A stretch of 27,512 bases of DNA. It comes from Rickettsiella sp. (GTDB taxonomy: Bacteria; Pseudomonadota; Gammaproteobacteria; Diplorickettsiales; Diplorickettsiaceae). A program made the position numbers and the translations under genes. Below the pieces are notes generated by a model, which saw only the letters and a list, made by a program, of their open reading frames with translations, ran no database searches and was not told the origin of the DNA. The stretch is taken from assembly GCA_031119195.1 (NCBI GenBank), contig JAVHYG010000005.1:1-27512 (forward strand). Reading direction: 5' to 3'. The first letter of the stretch is position 1. Each line of letters begins with the position of its first letter. This document shows, piece by piece, positions 7,260 through 15,457 of this stretch.

Positions 7260-8792
7260 ATGCTTGTAAAACACATTATTTATCTAGGCGACAAAACAAA
7301 AGGCATGTTAAAAAATGAGCCGGGGTATATTGGTCTACGTGTTGTAGTGCCCGGTCCATTCGCGTTAGCATTGAATAAAAATTACATTAAAATAGATAAA
7401 ATCCATGAAGAAGATATAAATAAAAAAAATAAGCATGGAAATAACGTTTATGAACTTGTTTTTTCAATTGATCTCAGAGATATAGAATTATTTAAAAAAT
7501 TTATTGATGAGAATAGAGGAATGTTAGATAGGGCTAATTTGGTAGATCCTAACCATTTAGAAAAATTATTTGAAGAAATGGCTACGCACGGTTATACCGT
7601 AAATGAGCTTAAGCCAGTGTCAACTATTTATCCTGATTTACAGAATGAGTTACCGCAGCTAAAAGGCAATGCATTAGATCTAATTCAATTAAATGAAGGC
7701 GATATAGGAAAGGCAGTTATTGCACTAGATTATATACATGAAGAAGGGAAAAATGATTATACTGAATCTAAAAATAATAAACGCAAAGTTGTTTATATCC
7801 AAGAAGATCCAAAATTAGGCTTAATTGTAGATCATTGCAACAATGATGATTTTAAAAAGGAAGGAAATATTTTAGTGGCGTTTTATGTCCAACATGAAAG
7901 TTTAGATGTAGTCCTGAGTTGTGTTAAAGATGCACTTAATAATTCTCTAGAAGGGTCTGTACTTACAGATACAGATAATACTTCATTAATTATTTTAGCA
8001 AATAATATTATCGCTCATCTTAAAAAATCTAATCATTTTTCAAAAATTGAAAAACATGAAGATTTTCTTACAGCAAAAAAAACATATGATAAAAATACGG
8101 GGGAACGCAATCCTGCTTTATCTAAATCAGTGCCTACTACACCAGTATTTAGACGAAAAGTTCATTTCGAAGAAATTAAAGATGAAACTACTAATCTCAA
8201 AAAAAGTCATTCCGAAGGAAGTCTAAATCATTTAGAAGATCTAAGCGATACGGAGAATTCTATATTATCCCAAAAAGATGTATTTCAATCACCAGCTGTA
8301 CTTGACCACTCAATACAAACGTTTAAAGAATTAAACGATAAAAAAATAGAGCCATTAAAAATACTTAATAAAGAAATTTTACAGGAAAAAAATATTATTC
8401 CTGATAAAAAAAACCAAGAACCAGAGATCTATTCAGTTTTGAAAAAATTAGATGATAAAAGTAAAAAGCTTTTTAAAGAAGGAAATAAAACTGCTAAACA
8501 TAAAGCTGAATTACTTTCAGAGGTTGCAAGTAAAGTGTCATTGATTCAAGAAAAAATTACAAGTTCTGCAGATAAAAATGAGGTGGAAGCTTCTATCCAA
8601 AAGACCCGAAATTTTATTGCAGATAATTCCCAAGAAATAAGTAAATATAGGAGCAAATTAGGTAGTAGCTTCTTTTTCGGAGTGATTCTTAGACAAGATC
8701 TGCAATCGCGTGTAGAAAGTGTTCGGTTAATGGACGAATTGGCTAATAAATTAAATCAAATCGAAGCTAATATAGCAGGGCTTTCTATTTAA
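7260..8792 (+). CDS. Orphan protein of 510 residues, possible secreted effector
   Basis: I do not recognise a family. The protein has no signal peptide and no membrane segment. The first 250 or so residues look like a mixed alpha/beta fold. A polar, low-complexity linker follows (about residues 270-395, rich in K, E, S and N). The last 110 residues are predicted helical or coiled-coil and end with a KYRSKLGSSFFFGVILRQD block and an amphipathic helix. A GAGAGG ribosome binding site lies five bases before the ATG, and a clear terminator follows. The gene is very AT-rich and lies on the opposite strand inside the otherwise colinear cox locus, between ctaA and cyoE. That suggests later insertion. 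A Dot/Icm-type effector is a guess from architecture and presumed taxonomy only. Confidence 0.8.
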   Translation: MLVKHIIYLGDKTKGMLKNEPGYIGLRVVVPGPFALALNKNYIKIDKIHEEDINKKNKHGNNVYELVFSIDLRDIELFKKFIDENRGMLDRANLVDPNHLEKLFEEMATHGYTVNELKPVSTIYPDLQNELPQLKGNALDLIQLNEGDIGKAVIALDYIHEEGKNDYTESKNNKRKVVYIQEDPKLGLIVDHCNNDDFKKEGNILVAFYVQHESLDVVLSCVKDALNNSLEGSVLTDTDNTSLIILANNIIAHLKKSNHFSKIEKHEDFLTAKKTYDKNTGERNPALSKSVPTTPVFRRKVHFEEIKDETTNLKKSHSEGSLNHLEDLSDTENSILSQKDVFQSPAVLDHSIQTFKELNDKKIEPLKILNKEILQEKNIIPDKKNQEPEIYSVLKKLDDKSKKLFKEGNKTAKHKAELLSEVASKVSLIQEKITSSADKNEVEASIQKTRNFIADNSQEISKYRSKLGSSFFFGVILRQDLQSRVESVRLMDELANKLNQIEANIAGLSI

Positions 8793-8803
8793 ATAAGAAA
8801 AAC

Positions 8804-8832
8804 AAAAAAGGGTAGCGAAAGTTGCCCTTTTT
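8804..8832 (+). terminator. Intrinsic terminator after the 510-residue orphan gene
   Basis: An A-rich arm plus GGGTAGC, a GAAA tetraloop, then GTTGCCC and a TTTTT run, make a hairpin with two G-T wobbles. It starts 12 bases after the stop codon and fits a rho-independent terminator. It implies the next orphan gene is transcribed separately or only by read-through. Confidence 0.85.
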
Positions 8833-8911
8833 AATATAAAAATTTTAAAAAAAATTTATATAGTCATTTAATATTATAAGAAATTAATCACACTTAAATA
8901 GGAGTGATACT

Positions 8912-9997
8912 ATGCCTGCGCGTTTAACTAGCCTGTATCCAATTGAAGCACTTTTATTGATTAAAAAGGAAGAAGATATAAAATTTATCGAGTCAGTAGT
9001 TGATTATTTACAAAATTTTAAAGACTGCTTTGAAGCAGAAAATTTGTTAGAAGAAACAAAAAACTATAAAGCACTGTTGTTAAGGGATAGTTGTGCTTTA
9101 ACGGATCCAACACCTATAGTTCAAAAATTTACATTGTTTTGTGAAAAAGTACAGCAAATCAATCAACTATTTGGCATGTTTAACTATTTTACGGTTGTAA
9201 TGGAAGAAAATGTTATCAAGGATACGGAAAATTTTCTGAAGGAGTTCGGTATCGCGCTAGAGGCTTTAAAAACGAAATTCTCAAATGAAATGATAGATAA
9301 ATCGGATATCGCGCTAAATGAGAGCATTTTTTCACTTGAAAAATTTATTTTTGAAAATATAAAAAATAAATATATTAGCAAAATTAAGCTATTAAAAAAG
9401 TTTCCATCTAATCCTATTGATCCTGTTAAGGATAGGAAAGAAAATTTGAATGATAAAATCCATCAATTGCTAATAGATATTGAATGTATAAAAGACGATG
9501 CTTTTAATAAACTAAATGCTATGGATCTCGCAGAGAAATATCGTGAGTTAGATGAAGAACATGCTATTCTACAAAAATTTGATCGGTGTAATCCTCTGAT
9601 TGCTACTTTTCTTAGTAAAACAAGGATACAAACTATTCCAAAGCTTCAGAAAAAAATTAATAAATTAGCGCAATTAAATGAATTGGCTGCAGTAGAAAAG
9701 TATCATTTACTTTCGCATTTGTATGAAAAACTTGAAAAGCTAGAAAAATATAATAGAGGTGATATAACCGCATATGATCCTGAATCTGCTATAGAGCAAT
9801 TAAAGACCTTATTATCCACTGAGAACTGTGTGAAACTATCGCAACATAGAAATACACCGTTTAAAAGTGCTTTTTGGTGCTTGTTTGGAGTTTTTAGACC
9901 GGAAACTACTAGTAGTCGTCTAGTAAAAGAAATTAAAGCAGAATTAATCCAATTTGATGCTGTGATACAAGAAAAAACTATGTCATTTAGTCCGTGA
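8912..9997 (+). CDS. Orphan coiled-coil-rich protein of 361 residues
   Basis: No recognised family. The protein is almost entirely helical in composition (K, E, L, N rich), with long heptad-like stretches and no signal peptide or membrane anchor. Near the C terminus there is a short aromatic/hydrophobic patch (FKSAFWCLFGVFRPE) followed by SSRLVKEIKAEL. This resembles the C-terminal patch of the preceding orphan gene. The ATG has a clear AGGAG at seven bases (8900-8904), and a hairpin follows the stop. Together with its neighbour it forms a plus-strand island inside the minus-strand cox locus. A role in host interaction is possible but rests only on its orphan, coiled-coil nature. Confidence 0.8.
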   Translation: MPARLTSLYPIEALLLIKKEEDIKFIESVVDYLQNFKDCFEAENLLEETKNYKALLLRDSCALTDPTPIVQKFTLFCEKVQQINQLFGMFNYFTVVMEENVIKDTENFLKEFGIALEALKTKFSNEMIDKSDIALNESIFSLEKFIFENIKNKYISKIKLLKKFPSNPIDPVKDRKENLNDKIHQLLIDIECIKDDAFNKLNAMDLAEKYRELDEEHAILQKFDRCNPLIATFLSKTRIQTIPKLQKKINKLAQLNELAAVEKYHLLSHLYEKLEKLEKYNRGDITAYDPESAIEQLKTLLSTENCVKLSQHRNTPFKSAFWCLFGVFRPETTSSRLVKEIKAELIQFDAVIQEKTMSFSP

Positions 9998-10034
9998 TTT
10001 TAATTTCCTAAAGTAGTATTTTATATTTCCTTTA

Positions 10035-10061
10035 CTTGAAGATGTTAGCTGCATCTTCAAG
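10035..10061 (+). terminator. Hairpin terminator downstream of the coiled-coil orphan gene
   Basis: CTTGAAGATG and CATCTTCAAG form a perfect 10-bp stem around a 7-base loop (10035-10061), with a short T-run (GTTTTT) about nine bases further on. It sits between the convergent ends of the orphan gene (+) and ctaA (-), so it could terminate both. The displaced T-run makes it less than ideal. Confidence 0.7.
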
Positions 10062-10099
10062 AACATAAGTTTTTATAAATATTTTTGTTTACTGTTTAT

Positions 10100-11104
10100 T
10101 TAAATTATTTTAATAAAATATTCTGAATTTAAAAAATAATTTAAAGTAATTAATAATAACAATAAACATACTGCAACTCCATTATGCGCAATAGCAACGG
10201 GTAGGGGTAGTAGCCAGATGACATTCAGTATCCCAAAAGTAATTTGCAAGGCCAAACATATAATTAGTAAATTACTTATAATTTGCAAAGTTTTGTGCGC
10301 GTTTAATTTTTTTAGTTTATAGCTTAGAAAAATTATGCTGGCTGTAGTGATTATTGCGCCAATACGATGGACTATTTGTATGGCTGTTCTTGCGTTGCTC
10401 GATAAAAGTCCCCCCTCAAAATTTTTATTAGCATTTAGCCATAAATGAAAAGCTTCTGAGAAATTCATAGTTGGCCACCATTGTCCTTGACATCTAGGAA
10501 AATCAGGACAGATAAAAGCTGCATAATTACTACTCGTCCATCCTCCCAGCATAATTTGTATAAGCACAATGATTAAACTTATGATTGCCCAATATCGTGT
10601 TTTTTTTTCTTTACAGTCATGTGAGGTTCTCAAGAAAGGGCTTAGACGAAGTAATAAAATCCATAGTAGGCTTAATAAACTTATACCCCCAAGTAAATGA
10701 GATAAGACAATGATTGGATGCAATTGCAATGTAACAGTCCATTTGCCGAGTAATCCCTGTAAAAATAACAATACTAATAATAAGAAAGCAGTTTTTACTG
10801 GCTGATGAGGTAATTTACGCTTATGCAAAATTAAAATAAAAGTAGCAAAGCACAATAGAATAAGTGTAGCAGCGGCGTATCGATGAACCATCTCAATCCA
10901 AGCTTTGTTTTGATTAATGGTATGATTTGCAAATATAGTAGAAGTTAGTTGGTGCGGTACAATGGCTTTTCCGTAGCAACCAGGCCAATCTGGACATCCT
11001 AGTCCTGCATCCTTTAGGCGTGTTGTAGCGCCTAATAGGATAACGATAAAGGCAAGCAATGTTGCAATACAGGCGATCCGAAAAGCTAATTTATTTTCTA
11101 ACAT
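10100..11104 (-). CDS. ctaA: Heme A synthase (COX15/CtaA)
   Basis: CtaA oxidises the C8 methyl of heme O to the formyl group of heme A in the inner membrane. The 334-residue protein has about eight membrane segments in two homologous halves. Visible markers are GATTRLKDAGLGCPDWPGC after the first segment, EMVHRYAA (a heme-ligand histidine), the second-half repeat CPDFPRCQGQWWP, VHRIGA and AHNGVAVC. Each half carries a cysteine pair in its extracytoplasmic loop, as in Bacillus-type and many proteobacterial enzymes. The ATG has AGGA about ten bases upstream. The gene follows the small CxxxC membrane protein gene on the same strand, in the order known from Pseudomonas. Confidence 0.96.
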   Translation of the reverse strand: MLENKLAFRIACIATLLAFIVILLGATTRLKDAGLGCPDWPGCYGKAIVPHQLTSTIFANHTINQNKAWIEMVHRYAAATLILLCFATFILILHKRKLPHQPVKTAFLLLVLLFLQGLLGKWTVTLQLHPIIVLSHLLGGISLLSLLWILLLRLSPFLRTSHDCKEKKTRYWAIISLIIVLIQIMLGGWTSSNYAAFICPDFPRCQGQWWPTMNFSEAFHLWLNANKNFEGGLLSSNARTAIQIVHRIGAIITTASIIFLSYKLKKLNAHKTLQIISNLLIICLALQITFGILNVIWLLPLPVAIAHNGVAVCLLLLLITLNYFLNSEYFIKII

Positions 11105-11170
11105 CCTATTATTTTCCTAATGAAACTTTTGACGCGAAGTGTTGAATTAGTGCGCTGATAGCAAACTTTC

Positions 11171-11707
11171 TTAAAGTAAGTGTAGTAAGTCTTTATAAAG
11201 ATCCTCGCCGGGTGTATCAGTTGGATAGTACAATATAATTTTTCCTTGTGTATCAATAAGATAATAACCCGAATACATTTTTTTATTGACGAAAACTCTC
11301 TGATATTCTTTTACTGATATTGAATAACTATCGAATAAATTATTATAAACTGTTGCAGATGGATCTACCTGAATTAAAGCAGGATTTAGTTTCCAACTAT
11401 TTTTTCCCAATGCGGTAATGATTTGATGAAGGATATATAATCGTTGACGGCATGCTTTTTTACATTCTTTGTTAGTTAGATAAAATACTTGCCATCGTCT
11501 AAGCGATTTTGACTTAAAAATAATTTTTTTCTTTAATTTATCAAAATCAATAGGGGGAGAAATAAATATTCCATTGTTAAGCGTTTTTTGTTTTAGCCAT
11601 TGAGGTGTTTTTAGGTAAAGTCCAATGGCAAATATTAAAGGACCTATAAAAATAAATATTAACAACCCCAAATTAAAATAGATATTTAATTTTTTTGTAT
11701 TTTTCAT
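11171..11707 (-). CDS. Small membrane protein of cox clusters, Sco-like CxxxC motif
   Basis: The 178-residue product starts MKNTKKLNIYFN. It has one N-terminal membrane segment followed by a presumably periplasmic domain with NKECKKACRQRLYILHQI (Cys-x3-Cys) and a C-terminal SGYYLIDTQGKIILYYP strand pair, a thioredoxin/Sco-like layout. Genes of this type stand between SURF1 and the COX15 gene in the cox clusters of Pseudomonas and relatives. The likely role is help with oxidase copper or thiol assembly, inferred from position and motif. The reading frame is open 111 bases further upstream, but I choose the ATG at 11707 because it overlaps the SURF1 stop as ATGA, typical of coupled genes, and gives a sensible membrane anchor. 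Confidence 0.82.
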   Translation of the reverse strand: MKNTKKLNIYFNLGLLIFIFIGPLIFAIGLYLKTPQWLKQKTLNNGIFISPPIDFDKLKKKIIFKSKSLRRWQVFYLTNKECKKACRQRLYILHQIITALGKNSWKLNPALIQVDPSATVYNNLFDSYSISVKEYQRVFVNKKMYSGYYLIDTQGKIILYYPTDTPGEDLYKDLLHLL

Positions 11708-12426
11708 AGACGATGTGTTTGTGTAATACAAAAGGCAATTATTAGCGTTAAGCTTAAAGCAAACCATTGACATGCATAAGCAAAGTGTCGCCTCGCTTGT
11801 AAATAGCTTGGTTTCCATATTGGGATAAAACTATAAATACTTTTTTTATCTATCACAATGATAAAAGGTTTAAGTCCTTGCTGATTTAAAAATTGTGGTG
11901 TAAGAATTTGTATACGTTGTGGCCAGTTTTTTTCAGGGGTAATTTTAAAGCTAAATGTTTTTTTCGGCCAAAAAAGTAACCCTTGTATAAGGACATTTCC
12001 AACAATAGCTTTTATAAACGGCAGAGTGTTTCGGGTATATCCTTGTGGTATCCAGCCACGATTCACAAGAATTGTAGCGTGATTTTTTTTTAGAATGAAC
12101 GGGGTTAATACTTCATAGCCAATTTGATGCTGATATATCTTATTGTCTAACAAAAAACTATGTGCGTTGTCAAACTGCCCTTCCGCTAAGATAGATGAAT
12201 AAATTTTCTCGTTTGTAACTGTATTCAGCTGATTTAAATAGATAGGAGCTAATTGATTTTCTTTTGAAAAAAGCATTTCAATACGTTTTTTTTCAATGCC
12301 GCGATGTATTTGCCATATTCCCAAGTTTATCAGTATGAAGAATAGACTAAGAAAAGCTAAACTGGGTAAAAATGTAGGTGAAAAATTATAATTTTTCCAT
12401 CGGAAATTAATAAAAGAGCTTTTCAT
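11704..12426 (-). CDS. SURF1-family cytochrome oxidase assembly protein
   Basis: SURF1 proteins assist heme a insertion or assembly of oxidase subunit I. The 240-residue product has the family plan of two membrane segments (about residues 15-35 and 218-237) flanking an extracytoplasmic domain. Typical motifs are NLGIWQIHRGIEKK just after the first segment, ILVNRGWIPQ in the middle, and the C-terminal HFAYACQWFALS that matches the family H-x-x-YA-x-x-WF. It starts four bases after the ctaE stop and ends in a 4-base ATGA overlap with the next gene, so the three genes are very probably one transcript. No separate Shine-Dalgarno sequence is obvious. Confidence 0.9.
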   Translation of the reverse strand: MKSSFINFRWKNYNFSPTFLPSLAFLSLFFILINLGIWQIHRGIEKKRIEMLFSKENQLAPIYLNQLNTVTNEKIYSSILAEGQFDNAHSFLLDNKIYQHQIGYEVLTPFILKKNHATILVNRGWIPQGYTRNTLPFIKAIVGNVLIQGLLFWPKKTFSFKITPEKNWPQRIQILTPQFLNQQGLKPFIIVIDKKSIYSFIPIWKPSYLQARRHFAYACQWFALSLTLIIAFCITQTHRL

Positions 12427-12429
12427 AGA

Positions 12430-13308
12430 TTAAAATATCAACAAAAAACCTAATAACCATATGCCAGCAAGAAAGCACCACCACCAAATCCCTGCGTCTA
12501 ATGAGAAAGTATTTTTTGCACTGACTTTCTGGTCATACATTCGTACTGAAATAATTATGAAAAATAAAAGTGCAGCTATAACATTGATGAGATGTAACCC
12601 TATAAAAGCAATTAGAAAACTGCCATAAACACCGGTTTTAATAATGATATCTGCTTTGGCTAAGTAAAGAAAATAAAAAGTTTGTAGAGTTAAAAATAAA
12701 ATACCTAATAAAATAGCAGCGTTAAGCGTTATAAAACTTTTTTGATGCTTGGTCTTTTTTAAGAAGTACAAAGATAATATGGAAAGTAAACTACTAATTA
12801 CTAGCAATATCGAATTTATAAACGGAATACCTCTCATTGAAATCAAATAATTATGAGAGGGTGAAGTCAGTGGTGGTGGAGAATTTCCAGGTGGTGTAAC
12901 CAAAGGCCAATGCTTATAAAAATCGGGCCAGAGTAAATAATGGGTTAGCACTGAGGCATCCCCACTTTGGCCCGCTAGCCAAGGGGTTATAGAAAATCTA
13001 ACATGGAAAATTGATCCTAATAGCAGACCAAATAAAAATAATTCCGCGATTAAGAACCAAAACATACCCCAGCGAAAAGTTTTGTCCATTTGTTGATTGT
13101 ATAAACCGGCATTACTTTCTTTAATAACAGACCATAGCCATCCGCCAATCATAAACAATAATCCACCAAATCCTATAACAAGCGCAGAAAAGCCCCATTT
13201 TTCACTTAAATTGAGTGAACCCAATGCCAAAATTAATAAGGCAAGTGCGCCTATAATAGGCCAAGCACTTTGATGTGGTATATAGTAATGAGGAGTTTTA
13301 TTTTCCAT
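12430..13308 (-). CDS. ctaE: Cytochrome c oxidase subunit III
   Basis: This is the third core membrane subunit of the aa3 oxidase. The 292-residue product has about seven membrane segments. It begins MENKTPHYYIPHQSAWPI and carries GMFWFLIAELFLFGLLLGSI, the counterpart of the family FxxSE-x-x-F helix, a conserved ALHLINV-like helix (GLHLINVIAALLFF), and the aromatic C terminus WWWCFLAGIWLLGFLLIF. A good AGGAA ribosome binding site precedes the ATG. In related clusters this gene directly follows ctaG. Here the two are separated by about 1.5 kb holding a decayed orphan gene, so ctaE may depend on read-through or on a promoter in 13309-13506. Confidence 0.94.
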   Translation of the reverse strand: MENKTPHYYIPHQSAWPIIGALALLILALGSLNLSEKWGFSALVIGFGGLLFMIGGWLWSVIKESNAGLYNQQMDKTFRWGMFWFLIAELFLFGLLLGSIFHVRFSITPWLAGQSGDASVLTHYLLWPDFYKHWPLVTPPGNSPPPLTSPSHNYLISMRGIPFINSILLVISSLLSILSLYFLKKTKHQKSFITLNAAILLGILFLTLQTFYFLYLAKADIIIKTGVYGSFLIAFIGLHLINVIAALLFFIIISVRMYDQKVSAKNTFSLDAGIWWWCFLAGIWLLGFLLIF

Positions 13309-13506
13309 AAAAAAATTCCTTTGAGAACGCTAAATATTTTTACATGAAAACTAGCTAATTTTCTAGTCTTCAGTTTAGTTATATCCATTAGGTTTGAAAT
13401 GCAGTTACTACCAAATAGAAAAATTCTTTAGTATGCAAAGTATAGATACTATTGCTAATTATATATATAAAGTCTTTTTACAGTCATCTACATTCATTTC
13501 AAATTT

Positions 13507-14721
13507 TTAAATGTGCTCAAGACTGGTTACTTGTCCACGACCTAAACACCGTAAGAAAACTTTGAAAAACTCTATACCACGATATTTTCCTAAACTAGCT
13601 TTTTGCTTTTGGATTTCTTCGTCTAATGCTTGTATTTGATGCGCTACAAATTTTCTATCAATTAGTTCGGTAACTACTTGCGGTTTGTTGAATAACGCTC
13701 AGCTTAGCTAATATTTTAGCAAGGCTACAGGCCTTAGTTTTTTTTAACTTAATTCCGTAACTTAACTTTTCTTTATAGGCTATTATTTCTTTAATAGAAG
13801 TTTGATCTATTGAGAAAAAAGTAGATAATTTATTTTTAATACTTTGAGTATTAATACATGCGGTTACTGCATGGTTAAGCATTATTAGTTGTTTATTAGC
13901 AGCCATCATCTTTTCACAAGTATCTATCTCGGGTAGTTCTTTTTCCAGAGTATTGATGCAGTTAGTAAGTTCTCTTTATTTAATTCATGCGAACTAGTAG
14001 CTATAAGATTAGATTTTAACCGTTGTATTGATTTTTTGAAATTAATGATAAGTAAAGTTAATTTATTTTCAATTTTTAAAAGCTTGGAAATCTTTCTCAG
14101 TTTTTATTTTTTCTTTTTTTATTTCTTCAAGAAGCTCATATAAATCTTTTGTATTGCCTTGATAAGGCCTGGTAAGCTTAACTAATAGGTTGGCAATATT
14201 GATCACTCTATCAAAATTAACTTGAATTATTCCTTTGTTAGTTAGATAAGATATGCTATCAGAACGAAGTTGTTGTAAATATTTTTCTAGCCAAGTCAGT
14301 TGTATAGCGGTTTGTGCTTGTTCTGAAGTATAAGTGCTATGTTCAGTTTGCAATTTTGTTAAGCTTTGGTTAACCTGTGACTCTAAAAATCGCCTAGCCT
14401 TTGTTGCCGCACAGGTATCTTGTTTAGAATAACCATTTTTCCACGTCATATAAAAATTATCTAATTTTAAACCAAGGATGTAGATTTTTTTCCAAATTGT
14501 TTGGTAAGTTTGTTGTAAGCCTGATTCGCTAACGTTTCTATACCAAATTGATAAATTTTTTCTAATTGTTTTTCGATGTTTCTGCTTGAACTGTTTACCC
14601 AATCCATAGCAAATTTATATTGGGTTTTGTTTTTTGGAATAGATTTACCAGTTTTTAGTTTACAATTACTGATAAGCCTAACGAAGTTTTTATTCTCATT
14701 ATCAATTAAAAAAATAGTCAT
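13507..14721 (-). pseudogene. Decayed orphan gene inserted between ctaG and ctaE
   Basis: Five consecutive minus-strand open segments in shifting frames cover this stretch. They are 14721 to about 14485; about 14491 to 14075; about 14075 to 13975; about 13973 to 13680; and about 13675 to 13507. Joined, they would encode about 400 residues of helical K/E/Q-rich protein, starting MTIFLIDNENKNF and ending near KYRGIEFFKVFLR. The first break is at a seven-A run (14485-14491). The second is at an A/T tract (14073-14081). The third is at a GAGA tract (13971-13974), where two bases look duplicated. The fourth is near 13675-13681. The C-terminal patch resembles that of the 510-residue orphan protein. 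I cannot name a family. Several breaks in one frame path point to decay, not a single sequencing error. Confidence 0.75.
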
Positions 14722-14794
14722 AATTTTTTTTTAAAATTGCTCTTAAGTATAATTTAATCTTATTAAAAAGAGGTAATTTATAAATTTGATGATG

Positions 14795-15373
14795 TTAGAG
14801 ATGACCAATAGCTTGTGATAAGAGAGATCGTTTTGAGCCAGTTATATCAAATAAAGTATAAGATAAAGTAATAGTATTAATATCTTTGGGTAATTTTGTA
14901 TCTAAATGAAAGAGTACAGGCATCGCGCGTTGTTGACCTGGGGTGAAGGTTTGTTGCGTAAAACAAAAACACTCCGTTTTTTTTAGATGTTTTGCTGCAA
15001 TACCCGGAGAAACACTGGGAATTGCTTGTACAGTCATCTTTTTTCCTGAATTATTTTTTGCTTCAAAATAAATCAAGATGTTTTCACCAGGGTGGAGTTG
15101 TATATGATGCAATCTAGGATAAAAATCCCAGGGAATGTAGTTATTGTTGCTAGTCATAAATTCCACACGAACGCTGCGCGATAAATCAATACTATCCGAA
15201 GCAACATAGCTATTTTTATCTGTTTTTCCATTGATCCCTAAATTTTTACATAGTGTGTTGTAGAGAGGGATCATCGCAAAGCCGAAACCAAACATGCCAA
15301 GTGTTGTAAAGCTAAGTATTAATAAAAGTTTTTTATTAGACCATTTTAAAAATTTAATTTGGTTTGAGCTCAT
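14795..15373 (-). CDS. ctaG: Cytochrome c oxidase assembly protein CtaG/Cox11
   Basis: Cox11 delivers copper to the CuB site of subunit I. The 192-residue protein has one N-terminal membrane anchor (about residues 15-38), the adjoining IPLYNTLCKNLGING block with its conserved cysteine, and the copper-binding CFCF motif at residues 135-138. This is followed by the family PGQQRAMPVLFHLD and ITLSYTLFD strands. Length is normal. The gene follows ctaD by 84 bp on the same strand, as in most proteobacterial cox operons. AAGGAAG lies some 15-20 bases before the ATG, which is long for a ribosome binding site. Confidence 0.95.
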   Translation of the reverse strand: MSSNQIKFLKWSNKKLLLILSFTTLGMFGFGFAMIPLYNTLCKNLGINGKTDKNSYVASDSIDLSRSVRVEFMTSNNNYIPWDFYPRLHHIQLHPGENILIYFEAKNNSGKKMTVQAIPSVSPGIAAKHLKKTECFCFTQQTFTPGQQRAMPVLFHLDTKLPKDINTITLSYTLFDITGSKRSLLSQAIGHL

Positions 15374-15457
15374 TGTTGTGTGTTAGTTATCTTCCTTTCT
15401 GATATTTTGGCGAAAACTTAAGTTCAAAAAAATCCGTGTTTTTTTTAAAAGAAAATA

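Noticed and set aside
13309..13506. ctaE promoter or pseudogene terminator in the gap before ctaE
   Set aside because: A weak ACTAG/CTAGT inverted repeat and several TATA-like words are present, but no -35/-10 pair with proper spacing was found.
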